The notes: generated by a model not told the origin, from the letters alone. A stretch of 64,000 nt of DNA from JAQICJ01 sp041686345 (GCA_041686345.1 JAWLEA010000004.1:1-64000), one strand, 5' to 3'. Positions 1 through 9,228 are shown, counted from the first letter of the stretch. Program-made: numbers and translations.

Positions 1-1
1 A

Positions 2-1066
2 ATACAGGAGTGTAAAGAAGCGGGGATCAGGGTTATTATGATAACCGGCGATCATGCCGTTACCGCCAATGCGGTTGCCAGACAGTTGGGATTGGAAGTG
101 GCAGAAGATGGTGCCATAAGCGGTACCGAGCTTGAGAGTATGGACGATCAGGAACTGGCAGAGGTTGTGAAAAAACACAATGTGTTTGCCAGAACCAACC
201 CCGAGCATAAACTTCGCCTGGTTCGTGCTCTGCAAGAACAGAAACTGCTTTGTGCAATGACCGGTGATGGTGTCAATGATGCACCCGCACTGAAGTCTGC
301 TGACATCGGCATCGCCATGGGTATCAAAGGAACGGATGTTACCAAAGAAGCAGCGGAAATGGTACTTGCCGACGATAATTTTGCAACCATAGTTCATGCA
401 GTTGAAGAAGGCCGTACGATTTATGATAATATAAAAAAGACAATCCTCTTTCTTTTGCCGGCCAATGGTGCCGAAGCCTCAGTTATTATTGCCGCGGTAC
501 TGCTTGGTATAACTCTGCCGATCACCCCTGTTCAGATTCTCTGGGTCAATATGGTTTCCGCGGTCACACTTGCACTGTGTCTTACCGTAGAACCAATGGA
601 GCGGTCAGTCATGCAGCGAAAACCCAGAAAACAAAGCGAGCCCATCATAGGTAAGTTTTTTTTCTGGCGGGTATTGTTTGTGTCCCTGCTCAGCGGTGGC
701 GCAGCTTTTGCAGCATTCCTGTTCAGTCGCAGTGGCGGACTGGGTGTTCTCCAACTGGCTCAGGCCCGCACTATCGCGGTAAATATGCTGGTTATCGCCC
801 ACGCTTTTTATCTATTCAGTAACAGAAAACTGTATGAATCAAGTATCTCAATGCGTATTTTTGACAATAAAATTGCTTTTTTGATGGTGGGTATTCTTTT
901 TGCCCTGCAGGCAGTCTTTACCTACATTCCCTTTATGAACCGCTTGTTCGGCACGGCTCCGGTGCCGGCACACCTTTGGCCAATGCTATTTGCAGCAGGA
1001 GCCGGAATATTTTTTATTGTAGAAGCGGAGAAATTTGTTCGCAACAAGTTTACCAAGGAAGAGTAA
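2..1066 (+). CDS. Cation-transporting P-type ATPase, C-terminal part (gene enters from the left edge)
   Basis: The reading frame is open from the first codon, so the N-terminal half (actuator domain, phosphorylation Asp) lies outside the window. Visible are the P-domain motif MITGDH, the hinge TGDGVNDAPALKSADIGIAMG (split here as TGDGVNDAP and ADIGIAMG), and then about six membrane segments, the usual P2-type C-terminus. The M6 segment reads ILWVNMVSAVTLAL: the Asn is kept, but the Asp found in Ca2+ pumps at the TDGLPA position is replaced by Ser-Ala. The transported ion therefore cannot be read from the sequence. Base composition looks richer in G+C than the genes further right. It lies next to metal genes, but a zinc-ribbon gene points towards it. 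Confidence 0.9.
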   Translation: MQECKEAGIRVIMITGDHAVTANAVARQLGLEVAEDGAISGTELESMDDQELAEVVKKHNVFARTNPEHKLRLVRALQEQKLLCAMTGDGVNDAPALKSADIGIAMGIKGTDVTKEAAEMVLADDNFATIVHAVEEGRTIYDNIKKTILFLLPANGAEASVIIAAVLLGITLPITPVQILWVNMVSAVTLALCLTVEPMERSVMQRKPRKQSEPIIGKFFFWRVLFVSLLSGGAAFAAFLFSRSGGLGVLQLAQARTIAVNMLVIAHAFYLFSNRKLYESSISMRIFDNKIAFLMVGILFALQAVFTYIPFMNRLFGTAPVPAHLWPMLFAAGAGIFFIVEAEKFVRNKFTKEE

Positions 1067-1091
1067 GATAAACTATTCTGATACATAGGGG

Positions 1092-1112
1092 TTAGTTCCC
1101 AGAAGGGGGGCC
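1092..1112 (+). repeat. Family A terminal fragment at the stop codon of the zinc-ribbon gene
   Basis: TTAGTTCCCAGAAGG matches the left end of the family A element with the second CCATCCC part missing. The reverse complement supplies the TAA stop of the zinc-ribbon gene. Only the terminus is present. Confidence 0.5.
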
Positions 1113-2240
1113 GTTTTGTTGCATGGTTCTCAATTTTTTCTTGAGAGCATTAACTTTTTTCTTGTTTTTAAGGATGAAACTTGGAATGAAAGATGACCAG
1201 ATAATTGCCAAGGTTAATATTCCAATTCCAGGTCCAAACAAAAACATCTTGCCATCAAAACTTTTTGATACTCCATCTTTTCTGCAGGAAAAATTAATGG
1301 AGGTTCCCCCGTCTCTGTTTGAAGATGTACTACGCACGAATTTCCCATCGCAGATTTGGTTTCCAACTATTTTGGAAAGGGAAGGAATAAAGATTATTGG
1401 GAAGCCGATAAGAAAAATGCCACCCATCAAAGCACCAAAATAACCCCAGAAGACTTTACTTTTCCATTTTCCTTTCTGATTATTGATTTCCAATAAGAGC
1501 TCTTGTTGTTTGGAATTGAATAATTCCTGCTTTTCTCTCTCTTCGAACAATTGCTTTCTTTTATTTTCCCTGATTTGTTCTTGCTCGGCTTCTATCTGCC
1601 ATTGCAATTTGCCTTGGATGCGAACATACCAGTTTTTTGCTACTTTAACTGGATGAAGCTTCTTCCAGACTGGGTCGGGGATAAAAAATTCGCTGTCGCA
1701 ATATTGACAATTGGTAACTCTCTCCTGTTCTGTGGAAATCTTGAGAGCACCGCTGCAGTTGGGACAGTTCATGGAGATGGGGCTTGATGAGCTCAGGATC
1801 TCGGGAGATTGAGAGGTGGTGGCAATATCACTGCCGATAAGTTTTATTTTATCATGATCTTGGAGCCAATTGGGGGCGGAGATAACTCTGTGTTCATTTG
1901 CACAGGAAGGGCAGCGCAGTGATGAACTGAAGTCAAGACTGGAATCTACTGGCAATTGGGTTTGACATTTTTGACATTTGGGAGGAGTGAGGCTGTAGGA
2001 AATCTTAAAAGTATAGCCGTCTTGCAACATGGTTAAGCTGTCTTGTTCCCCCGGCATCATGGTGTGGATGTTTTGATCGAAATACGTGAAAATGCCGTTC
2101 CAGACATCCTCTGAAAAGTGTATTTGCTTGTTGCAAGAGTTGCAAATGACCTTTTTTTGGGGACCATTGAGTACAAGGGGTGACCCGCAATAGGAACATT
2201 CGGTAAGGATACGTAAACTGCCAAATCTTGTTTTATTCAT
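1092..2240 (-). CDS. Zinc-ribbon membrane protein of unknown function
   Basis: A 382-residue protein with three successive zinc-ribbon-like units, each with two CxxC pairs: CSYC/CNSC near the N-terminus, CQKC/CPSC around residues 88-113, and CPNC/CQYC around 158-180. A charged, probably helical stretch follows (about 215-255), then two hydrophobic segments near 265-290 and 340-360, and a basic tail. It resembles the zinc-ribbon plus membrane layout of the DUF4178 proteins at 21.6-24.5 kb, but no DUF4178 domain was recognised here. The last residues (PPSGN) and the stop codon lie inside a family A repeat end (TTAGTTCCC on the plus strand), so the C-terminus may have been remodelled by insertion. 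Function unknown. Confidence 0.75.
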   Translation of the reverse strand: MNKTRFGSLRILTECSYCGSPLVLNGPQKKVICNSCNKQIHFSEDVWNGIFTYFDQNIHTMMPGEQDSLTMLQDGYTFKISYSLTPPKCQKCQTQLPVDSSLDFSSSLRCPSCANEHRVISAPNWLQDHDKIKLIGSDIATTSQSPEILSSSSPISMNCPNCSGALKISTEQERVTNCQYCDSEFFIPDPVWKKLHPVKVAKNWYVRIQGKLQWQIEAEQEQIRENKRKQLFEEREKQELFNSKQQELLLEINNQKGKWKSKVFWGYFGALMGGIFLIGFPIIFIPSLSKIVGNQICDGKFVRSTSSNRDGGTSINFSCRKDGVSKSFDGKMFLFGPGIGILTLAIIWSSFIPSFILKNKKKVNALKKKLRTMQQNGPPSGN

Positions 2241-2347
2241 CAGACACCTCTTTGAACAAAGAATAATTTATTAATAAAAACTTTTCAAGAATAAGGATAA
2301 AATAAAGTCACCTTGGAATAACCCCTTTTCTGATGAAAAATTAATTA

Positions 2348-2372
2348 GTTCCCTTCCCAGAAGGGAAGTTAT
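2348..2372 (+). repeat. Family A-like terminal fragment
   Basis: GTTCCCTTCCCAGAAGGGAA resembles the left end GTTCCCATCCCAGAAGTGG of family A and is itself a short palindrome. Its partner could be the inverted end AGGGAACTA at 2450-2458, which overlaps the arsM stop codon. The 80 bp between them does not clearly match the interior of other copies. Confidence 0.45.
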
Positions 2373-2455
2373 CCGCGGCAGTTGCTATTACTACCGCCAC
2401 AACCGGAATTCACTGATGGGGAAGAAGAATTGCCAGACCCTGACTCAACAGGGAA
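2369..2455 (-). other. In-frame Cys-rich reading frame immediately after the arsM amber stop
   Basis: Continuing the arsM frame past its TAG gives 28 sense codons and then TAA. The encoded tail is Gly/Ser-rich and ends SGCGGSNSNCRG, which closely echoes the Cys-rich segment NSGCGCSSNSCC near the ArsM N-terminus. The TAG is also the first three bases of a family A-type end (TAGTTCCC). What is seen: one amber codon separates a plausible metalloid-binding tail from its gene. Inference: the tail was cut off by a repeat insertion or footprint, or is reached by readthrough. Confidence 0.5.
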
Positions 2456-3256
2456 CTACTTTGGTTTGTTTGCTTCGATAGTGGCGGAGACAACATAATC
2501 TTCGATCTTGCTGTTTGGGGCCCAGTTTTTGATAAATTCCCTGCTTTTGCCTTTGGGCTTTATTTTTATGGCTTCAAAACCAGCTTCTTCAAGCATGGCT
2601 GCAATATCTTTGATTAATGATGCTCCTGACATGCAACCGGTCAGAAGTGCTGTATCGTTTTTAAGATGTTCCGGTAATTCGGTTATGGCAACTACATCAG
2701 AAACAGCCAGGCGGCCACCGGGCTTCAAAACTCTCCAGGATTCTTGAAAAACCCTGGATTTTTCAGGTGAAAGATTGATAACGCAATTGGAAATAATTAC
2801 ATCCACTGCCTCGTCAGCCAGAGGCAAGTTTTCAATCTCGCCAAGACGAAACTCCACATTTTTATGGCCGGCTTTCAGGGCATTGGCTCTTGCCTTGCTC
2901 ACCATTTCCGGAGTCATGTCAACCCCGATTACTTTCCCGGAAGCACCTACTTCATTAGCAGCAAGAAAACAATCAAAGCCGCCGCCGCTGCCTAAATCCA
3001 GGACAGTCTCGCCGGTTTTCAAGGAAGCAATAGCACTGGGGTTGCCACAACCCAAACCCATATTTGCACCTTCGGGCACTTGATTTACCTCAGAGTCTGA
3101 ATAGCCAAGTTCCTTTGAAACAGCTTTGTTATCGGTAACTGGTTGCTCACAGCACGAATTTGAAGAGCATCCACAACCGGAATTTCTGGATTTGGCTATT
3201 TTGCCATACTGTTTCAGTACGGCCTTGCGGATGTTGTCATTTGTTATTTTAGTCAT
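2456..3256 (-). CDS. arsM: Arsenite S-adenosylmethionine methyltransferase ArsM
   Basis: A 266-residue class I methyltransferase. Characteristic ArsM features are EGANMGLGCGNPSA (with the first As-binding Cys) before motif I VLDLGSGGGFD, then NCVINLSPEK with the second Cys, and LLTGCMSGA with the third. These three cysteines are the known As(III)-coordinating set. An extra Cys cluster, GCGCSSNSCC, lies near residues 27-36. The enzyme methylates As(III) to volatile or more readily exported species in the cytoplasm. The start ATG follows the family pattern MTK..N..IRKAV. No arsR, arsB or arsC is adjacent. A Cys-rich frame continues in phase after the stop codon. Confidence 0.93.
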   Translation of the reverse strand: MTKITNDNIRKAVLKQYGKIAKSRNSGCGCSSNSCCEQPVTDNKAVSKELGYSDSEVNQVPEGANMGLGCGNPSAIASLKTGETVLDLGSGGGFDCFLAANEVGASGKVIGVDMTPEMVSKARANALKAGHKNVEFRLGEIENLPLADEAVDVIISNCVINLSPEKSRVFQESWRVLKPGGRLAVSDVVAITELPEHLKNDTALLTGCMSGASLIKDIAAMLEEAGFEAIKIKPKGKSREFIKNWAPNSKIEDYVVSATIEANKPK

Positions 3257-3418
3257 CTAAGTATCCTTAATCAGGTTCAGGGGGTTATAGTTGAGAATAA
3301 TTTTTTTGGATGGGAAATATTTCTAAAACCCAAACCTCTGGTTTCGGCGCATTATAGCAAAGAAAATCACAAATTCTATCAAATTTTTATAATCAGGTGG
3401 GTTTATATGATATAGGTA

Positions 3419-3465
3419 GTTCCCATCCTAGAAGTGGGGTTTTTGGCTGGCGACGGAATTTGCCC
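3419..3465 (+). repeat. Family A element, left half only
   Basis: GTTCCCATCCTAGAAGTGG followed by GGTTTTTGGCTGG and GAATTTGCC matches the left arm of the full-length elements, for example at 39805. The right arm is absent. The fragment stops at the stop codon of the RND pump gene, which lies on the opposite strand. Confidence 0.7.
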
Positions 3466-6400
3466 TTAATCTGCTTTTTTAAAAATATTGTAGTAAAAAC
3501 TTGGCAAAAGCATGAGGCTGAGAATTAAGGCTGAGATCAAACCACCCATCATTACAATAGCTACCGGAGCCTGGATTTCATTGCCGGTTGAGTTTCTATT
3601 GAGTACCATGGGAACAAGAGCCAGAATCGAAGTAAGGGCGGTCATGACAAAGGGTGACAATTTTTCCAAGGTTCCCTGGATTATGATTTCTCGTTCGGAA
3701 AGATTGTTTTCAGGGTCGTTTTCCAAGTATTCATAGTGTGAAACCAGGATTATGCCATTGCGCACCGCTATGCCGAACAAGGTAATAAAACCCAGCATTG
3801 AAGCTGCACTCAGGGGAGTGTTTGTCAGGAAAAGAGCAAAGATTGCGCCCACCATGGCAAAAGGAAGGTTGCTCAACATGAGCAGGGTTTTAGTCAGGGA
3901 ACCAAATGCCACCATCAAGATAAGAAAAATAGAGATTGCTATTACAATTGAAGATAAGATCAAAGCTTTTGCAGCTCTTTGTTCGCTGCGAAATTGTCCT
4001 CCGAATTTTAAAGTATATCCCGGTGGAAATATGATTTTGCTGTCGATCTCCTTTTGCAATTTTTTGACAGTTCCCACTGTATCGGAAGCGGAAAAGTTGG
4101 CGGTAACCATCAAGGTACGCTGGCTATTTTCATGGGGTATTTTGTTTGGTCCCAGATATAATTCAGTTTCAGCCACCGAGGAGAGGGGAATAAATCCGTA
4201 GACGGGACTGTGGATTCTGAGATTGTTGAAAGCTTGTTGAAAGCTCGTATAGTCATTTTTGATTGATACTGTTATTTCTCGGCGCCAGCCCTGGTCGATA
4301 AATACTCCCGCTTTATTGCCATAAAGTGCTCTGGAAACAAAATTCGTCAGGTTTTCTTTATAAAGACCAGCTTGAGCCAGGGCATAGGGTTTGGGTACTA
4401 TTCGGTGCTGGGGCAGGTTGATCACCGGTTGCACATTAACATCAACAATTCCATCAATTTGTTGCATGAGGTCAGCCAGATTTTGGGCCAGCCTGCGCAT
4501 GACATTCAAATTTTTACCCTTTATTTTCAGGGCCAGGGAAGTACGAGAACCCGAAAGCATATGATCGATGCGGTGAGACAGAGGCTGTCCGATTTGGATC
4601 TTTATTCCTCTGACTTCTTTTAATTTCTTTCTCATAGCTGCTATGAGAGCATCTTTCCCCCTGCCTTTATGATTAAGTTTAACTTCCATTTCAGATACGA
4701 AAACGTCCATCCCATGGACATCTTCTTCTGTGCGTCCGGTTTTACGGGAAACGGAAACCACTTCGGGGAAGGCAAGTAGTGATTTTTCAACTTTGGCAGC
4801 GAGTTTTTCCGATTCAGTAAGACTCGAGCCGGGCAGAGCTATCACCTTGACGTTAAGGGCTCCTTCATTCCATTCGGGAAGAAATCTTCTAGGGAAGGAA
4901 ACAGCAATCAAAATTGCAAAAACCAGAATGCCACCAGCAAAAAGCGCCAAAGAGAATGGTTTATTGAGGGAAAACTTTATAATCGGGGCAAACAGCTTTT
5001 TCAACCAGGTGAGCAGGATTCCTTCATCTCTCTTTTTGAAGTTTAATTTGGTGAAAAGAAGAGAGGAAAGCGCCGGGGTTAAAGTAATGGAAACCACTAG
5101 AGAGGCAAAATTGGCACTGATGTAAGCAAACCCCAGGGGAGCCATCAATTTTCCCTCCATGCCGCTGATAAAAAAGATAGGGATGAAAACAATAATAATG
5201 AGAATGTTGGCAAAGACAACAGAACGCAGCACCTCTTTGGCACCTTTGAAAATAATTTGGCGGAGAGGCTGTTGATTTTGTACATCTTTTTTGCTGTTTT
5301 GTCGCAGCCGCTTCCAAATATTTTCCACGCCGATGATACAATCATCAATAAGAACTCCGAGGGCCAGGGTAATTCCTCCCAGAGTCATGGTATTGATTTC
5401 ATAACCGGCAAAATAAAGCATGATAACGGCCATCAGGATAGAAAGGGGCAAGGCCACAATCGAGATTAAGGCGGAACGCAAATTCATCATGAAGACAAAA
5501 AGAACGATAATAATGAGCAGGGCTCCATAACCCATAGAATGGGAGACATTACTCACTGCTTTTTTGATAAAACGATTCTGGTTGAACAGGTCTTTTTTCA
5601 GAACCATTCCCGCTGGCAGTTCGTTTTTTTCAATTCTGTTCAGGACTTGTTTAATTTTACGAGTAATGGAAACAGTATTGGCCTGAGGTTGCTTTATTAC
5701 CGTGATTACAGTTCCCTCAGATCCGTTGATCCCACCCCCGCCTCGACGTGGAGCCCAAGAAAGACTGACTTTCCCCAAATCTTTGACCATGATGGGGATG
5801 CCTTTTTGAGTGGCAACCACAATGTTTTCAATTTCCTGGCGAGAGCGATATTGACCGTAAATTCGAATCATCATCTCTTTGGAGTCCTTTACCCAAAAAC
5901 CGGCACTGCCGTTTCTACCTCCTTTTCCCAGTGCAGTTTCAACCTGACCGGAGCTTATCCTCCGAGCCATCAGCAATTGAGAATCCAATTCCACCCGCCA
6001 TTGACCAATGCGGCCTCCGGCAATCATTACCTGTGAAATTCCTGGAATTTGCATTATTTGCTGCCTGATTACCCGATGGGAAAAATCGTATAATTCGATG
6101 AGATTGTGTTGCGAGGATTGCACTCCCAGGGTAAGAATTTCAGACATGGCATTACTTGCCGGCATCATTGCAGGTAATTTTATGTTTTCAGGCAGTCTGC
6201 CCTGAGCAATTTGGAGTTTTTCCATAACTACCTGTCGGGCTTCATTTGGTTTCACATTCCATTTAAAATCAACCCAGATAATACTGTAGCCGTAGTTGGA
6301 CATAGAGCGAATTCTGCGCACTCCGGCTCCCCCGTTCAAAATCCGCTCCAGGGGATAGGTAACCAGCAGTTCTGTCTCTTCGGGAGCCATCTTTTTGGTT

Positions 6401-6561
6401 TCAGTTACGATTGTAACCTGGGGCGCGGTGAGATTGGGAAATACATCAACCTCCATTTTATTGTAAACAAAAATGCCGTACAAACTAACAATCACAGACA
6501 TGATTATTATGGGGTATTTTTTATAAACACTTATTTTTAGTATTTTTAATAACCAATTCAT
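3466..6561 (-). CDS. Heavy-metal efflux RND pump, CusA/CzcA type
   Basis: A 1031-residue inner-membrane proton/metal antiporter, normal length for the HME-RND family. It has an N-terminal transmembrane helix, the periplasmic porter domain beginning VDVFPNLTAPQVTI, a second large porter loop, and two blocks of transmembrane helices, including GGITLALGVLIDDCIIGVEN and the late block FGIAVRNGIILVSHYEY. The HME-type N-terminus and the linked adaptor support efflux of a metal such as Cu+, Ag+, Zn2+ or Co2+; the exact metal is not decidable by eye. The adaptor gene lies directly upstream (30 bp gap), so the two are probably co-transcribed. No TolC/CusC-type outer-membrane gene is nearby. Confidence 0.92.
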   Translation of the reverse strand: MNWLLKILKISVYKKYPIIIMSVIVSLYGIFVYNKMEVDVFPNLTAPQVTIVTETKKMAPEETELLVTYPLERILNGGAGVRRIRSMSNYGYSIIWVDFKWNVKPNEARQVVMEKLQIAQGRLPENIKLPAMMPASNAMSEILTLGVQSSQHNLIELYDFSHRVIRQQIMQIPGISQVMIAGGRIGQWRVELDSQLLMARRISSGQVETALGKGGRNGSAGFWVKDSKEMMIRIYGQYRSRQEIENIVVATQKGIPIMVKDLGKVSLSWAPRRGGGGINGSEGTVITVIKQPQANTVSITRKIKQVLNRIEKNELPAGMVLKKDLFNQNRFIKKAVSNVSHSMGYGALLIIIVLFVFMMNLRSALISIVALPLSILMAVIMLYFAGYEINTMTLGGITLALGVLIDDCIIGVENIWKRLRQNSKKDVQNQQPLRQIIFKGAKEVLRSVVFANILIIIVFIPIFFISGMEGKLMAPLGFAYISANFASLVVSITLTPALSSLLFTKLNFKKRDEGILLTWLKKLFAPIIKFSLNKPFSLALFAGGILVFAILIAVSFPRRFLPEWNEGALNVKVIALPGSSLTESEKLAAKVEKSLLAFPEVVSVSRKTGRTEEDVHGMDVFVSEMEVKLNHKGRGKDALIAAMRKKLKEVRGIKIQIGQPLSHRIDHMLSGSRTSLALKIKGKNLNVMRRLAQNLADLMQQIDGIVDVNVQPVINLPQHRIVPKPYALAQAGLYKENLTNFVSRALYGNKAGVFIDQGWRREITVSIKNDYTSFQQAFNNLRIHSPVYGFIPLSSVAETELYLGPNKIPHENSQRTLMVTANFSASDTVGTVKKLQKEIDSKIIFPPGYTLKFGGQFRSEQRAAKALILSSIVIAISIFLILMVAFGSLTKTLLMLSNLPFAMVGAIFALFLTNTPLSAASMLGFITLFGIAVRNGIILVSHYEYLENDPENNLSEREIIIQGTLEKLSPFVMTALTSILALVPMVLNRNSTGNEIQAPVAIVMMGGLISALILSLMLLPSFYYNIFKKAD

Positions 6562-6590
6562 TTTTAAAACCTTCCCAGCCGAAACTGAGC

Positions 6591-7781
6591 TTAGTGACTA
6601 TGGTTTGCGGGAACTTCAGTTTTTTGGTTGAAATATTGAACCTTCTGAGGATTTTTGATTACAATTCTCATTCCCGGTTTTAATCCTTCCAAGATCTCGA
6701 TGAATTGGTCTTCTTCTTTTCCTGTTTTGACTATTGTTCTTAAAAAGTGACCCTGCTCAGTTTCTTGAAATACTATTTTATCAAAGCCATCCTGGATAAC
6801 CGCCTGCTGTGGAACACTAATGCTCTTTTTGGCATTTCCCTGAAACAGTGAAACCCTGACTTTTTCCCCAACCTTGAACTTACCCTTGGGATTTTTTACT
6901 TTGAAATAGAGGGGTATGGTACTGCTTTGGGGATTATAGTTTGGTAAAATCATGCTGTGGGTGAGAGGGGTCCATTTTGTCTGGGCCGAGGTGGAGGTAA
7001 ATGGTTTTACCCGGCCTTGAGGTTTTTGTCCGATTAATTTCAGATCCTCTCCAAATACATCAACCTTCAGGTAAAGGGTTTCATCATCCACCAGGTGGAA
7101 AAGGATTTCCCCCTCATTGACAAAGCGATCTGTGGTCATTACAGTTTTCAGCAATTTGCCGGAAAAAGGAGCTATTATCTTTCTTCTGGTTTGGGTACTG
7201 TATTTTCCGTTATTAGCTCTTTTTACTCGAGCCAGAATCCTGGATATGGATGCCAATTTAGCCTGGGCCACCGCCAATCTGGTTTGGGCATTGGTTAAAT
7301 CTTCAAGGGAAGAGATACCTTTCTCGTTAAGTTTCTTTTGGCGTTTGTGTTTTTCTTTGGCGTTTTGGAAAACAGACCAGGCAGCTTCTTTTTCCCCTTG
7401 CAGTTTTTCAAGATAGGCAGTGCTGACTTTGGGGACGACTTCTGCCAGAACTGTACCTTTTTCGATTTTACTGCCCAAATGGGGGATACTTTCTGTAAAT
7501 CTGACAAAGCCGGCAAGGGGAGATTTGATCTCTATTCCTTTGCCCGGATAGGACATCATATATCCGTGAAGTTGGACAGATGGCCTGATTTTCCTTAGAG
7601 AAACACTGCCGACTTCAACTTTATGTTTTTTCATGTCCTCCAAAGATAGTTTTATCCCTGGTTTAAATTCGTCTTTGTGATCAGTCTGTTCATCTTCATG
7701 TTTATGTTCTTCATGGGAGCAGGCCAAAAAGATTAAAACAGACAAAAATGGTAAAAATCTGATTGTTTTACAGCTTTTCAT
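6591..7781 (-). CDS. RND efflux periplasmic adaptor, CusB/HlyD-like lipoprotein
   Basis: 396 residues. The N-terminus has a lipoprotein signal with lipobox LIFLAC, followed by a His/Glu/Asp-rich patch (HEEHKHEDEQTDHKDE) likely to bind metal in the periplasm. The rest has the membrane-fusion layout: a beta-barrel/lipoyl half (KGIEIKSPLAGFV), an alpha-helical hairpin around residues 120-190, and the returning lipoyl half IIAPFSGKLLKTV, then beta-barrel and membrane-proximal domains. It would link the RND pump to an outer-membrane channel, which must be encoded elsewhere. It lies immediately upstream of the pump gene on the same strand. Confidence 0.9.
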   Translation of the reverse strand: MKSCKTIRFLPFLSVLIFLACSHEEHKHEDEQTDHKDEFKPGIKLSLEDMKKHKVEVGSVSLRKIRPSVQLHGYMMSYPGKGIEIKSPLAGFVRFTESIPHLGSKIEKGTVLAEVVPKVSTAYLEKLQGEKEAAWSVFQNAKEKHKRQKKLNEKGISSLEDLTNAQTRLAVAQAKLASISRILARVKRANNGKYSTQTRRKIIAPFSGKLLKTVMTTDRFVNEGEILFHLVDDETLYLKVDVFGEDLKLIGQKPQGRVKPFTSTSAQTKWTPLTHSMILPNYNPQSSTIPLYFKVKNPKGKFKVGEKVRVSLFQGNAKKSISVPQQAVIQDGFDKIVFQETEQGHFLRTIVKTGKEEDQFIEILEGLKPGMRIVIKNPQKVQYFNQKTEVPANHSH

Positions 7782-7886
7782 TTCATATTTCCTTTAGTTT
7801 CAAGCCCGAATTGAGGCAAAAGTGATTTCCCTCTGGTTCAGGGCAGGAAACAATAAAAATTTAATTCAATTTTAGGATAGAAAAGC

Positions 7887-8213
7887 TTAGCTGCGAGGGG
7901 GTTTAAGGAGATTTTCACCATAGCCGGAAAGCAACCGGGGAGGCTCGGTTGTAATTTTGGAAGTAATTCCGGTCAGTTTTTTTTGAGGGGATAATTTAGT
8001 TGGGGCCGGCATGAATAAAAGTTGAAAAACCGGTTTGAGATTACAGGTGTGGGATTGTTTGTGATGTTGATTATTTTGTTGGTGGTGATGGGTTTCAAAA
8101 ATTGAGAAGTGATCGAAGGCTAAGAAATGAAAAACGTTTTCAAGAATGATGCCTGAAAGCGGCAACATGAAAAAAATTAACAAAATAGTAAAAAAAGTAC
8201 GAAAACGTTTCAT
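7887..8213 (-). CDS. Small exported His-rich protein of the metal-efflux cluster
   Basis: From the ATG at 8213 (MKRFRTFF) the protein is 108 residues; an upstream in-frame ATG at 8273 would add 20 less convincing residues. It starts with a hydrophobic segment (FFTILLIFFMLPLSGIIL) that could be a signal peptide or anchor, followed by a His/Gln cluster ETHHHQQNNQHHKQSHTC, then a Pro/Lys-rich tail. Small His-rich exported proteins are common beside Cus/Czc pumps. Position and strand fit co-expression with the adaptor and pump. A specific family was not recognised. Confidence 0.6.
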   Translation of the reverse strand: MKRFRTFFTILLIFFMLPLSGIILENVFHFLAFDHFSIFETHHHQQNNQHHKQSHTCNLKPVFQLLFMPAPTKLSPQKKLTGITSKITTEPPRLLSGYGENLLKPPRS

Positions 8214-8340
8214 TAAACCACAATTTATTAATTTTTTGATCAATGTCAACAGGACTGATGAATTTTGCCGCAATCAGATTATTTTACGACTCTTCGGTTG
8301 ACTTGTTGAATATCATCCTTACGTTATTTTCAGTTTTGTA

Positions 8341-8455
8341 AGGCAAAACAGGGGTTATTGACTGGAGAAGTAGTTTGCTTCAAATGTGCGAAGTTTCTAA
8401 ATCCAACTTCAGTTCCATCTAGTTCCAACTTCAGTTCCATCTAAAATCCTACCTG
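8341..8455 (+). repeat. Degenerate family A remnant with a short tandem duplication
   Basis: The stretch GGGGTTATTGACTGGAGAAG and the following CAAATGTGCGAAG resemble the left-arm interior of family A. They are followed by two tandem copies of a 22-bp unit, TCCAACTTCAGTTCCATCTA. No complete terminus is visible. The rest of the 8274-8551 gap shows nothing recognisable apart from the upstream region of the DUF302 gene. Confidence 0.4.
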
Positions 8456-8551
8456 AAACTATTTTAGTAATATATCCGGGCAAAATCATCGGCACAAAAA
8501 AACTTTTTTTAGCCTGTGAGATATCCGGATCAATCATAGGGAGAACAAATC

Positions 8552-8938
8552 ATGAGTTATTATTTTTCGAAAATATTTACTGGCAATTTTGACGAGGCTA
8601 TTTTGAAAGTAACTGCCGAGCTTAAGGAAGAAGGCTTTGGAATTTTAACCGAAGTAGATATTAAAAAAACTCTGAAGAAAAAACTGGATGTGGATTTTCC
8701 CAAATACAAAATTCTGGGTGCCTGCAATGCTCCTTATGCTTATAAAGTGCTTCAGGCAGAAGAAAACATCGGCTTGATGTTACCGTGTAACGTTATTGTG
8801 TATGAAAACAAGAGCGGAAAAACGGTAGTAGCGGCAATTGACCCGAAGGCAAGCATGCAGGCCATCGATAACCCTGAATTGGGCAAAATCGCCGAAACTG
8901 TGCAAGGAAAATTAAAATCAGTTATTGAACGGTTATAA
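8552..8938 (+). CDS. DUF302 family protein
   Basis: 128 residues, full length for a single DUF302 domain. Family signatures are visible: an N-terminal MSYYFSKIFTGNFDEAILKVTAELKEEGFG region (start MSYYFSKIF), LTEVDIKKTLKKKL, then YKILGACNAPYAYKVLQAEENIGLMLPCNVIVYE with the typical LPCN motif. The structure of such proteins resembles small dimeric alpha-beta sandwiches; no biochemical role is firmly established. It leads a probable operon with the SHOCT protein, a small lipoprotein and the CopB-type ATPase, a neighbourhood often seen for DUF302 in copper-related clusters. The strong context suggests a role in metal or redox stress. Confidence 0.88.
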   Translation: MSYYFSKIFTGNFDEAILKVTAELKEEGFGILTEVDIKKTLKKKLDVDFPKYKILGACNAPYAYKVLQAEENIGLMLPCNVIVYENKSGKTVVAAIDPKASMQAIDNPELGKIAETVQGKLKSVIERL

Positions 8939-8959
8939 ATTTTGAAAGGAGTAAATATT

Positions 8960-9190
8960 ATGATGAACGGAATGTGTGGAGGCGGTATGGGATTTAACTG
9001 GATTTTCTGGTTGGTACTTTTTGGATTAGTTCTCTGGGGAGTAATCGCCATATTAAACAAAAAACAAGCCCTTGAGAAACACCAAAATCATAAGCCAGAG
9101 GATGATCCACTGGATATTTTAAAAAAGCGCTATGCCAAAGGTGAGATTGACAGTGAAGAATTCAACAAAATGAAAGAAGAACTGAAGTAA
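8960..9190 (+). CDS. Small SHOCT-domain membrane protein
   Basis: 76 residues from ATG 8960, preceded by AAAGGAG at 8945-8951, a good ribosome site; the earlier TTG at 8942 is less likely. An N-terminal Met/Gly-rich segment (MMNGMCGGGMGF) leads into one transmembrane helix (IFWLVLFGLVLWGVIAIL), then a charged linker. It ends with a classic SHOCT motif, DPLDILKKRYAKGEIDSEEF. Such short anchored SHOCT proteins often accompany copper P-type ATPases; their molecular role is unknown. It is 21 bp downstream of the DUF302 stop. Confidence 0.88.
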   Translation: MMNGMCGGGMGFNWIFWLVLFGLVLWGVIAILNKKQALEKHQNHKPEDDPLDILKKRYAKGEIDSEEFNKMKEELK

Positions 9191-9228
9191 CTAGTTATTA
9201 TATAAATATAAAATAAGGAAATTTTATT

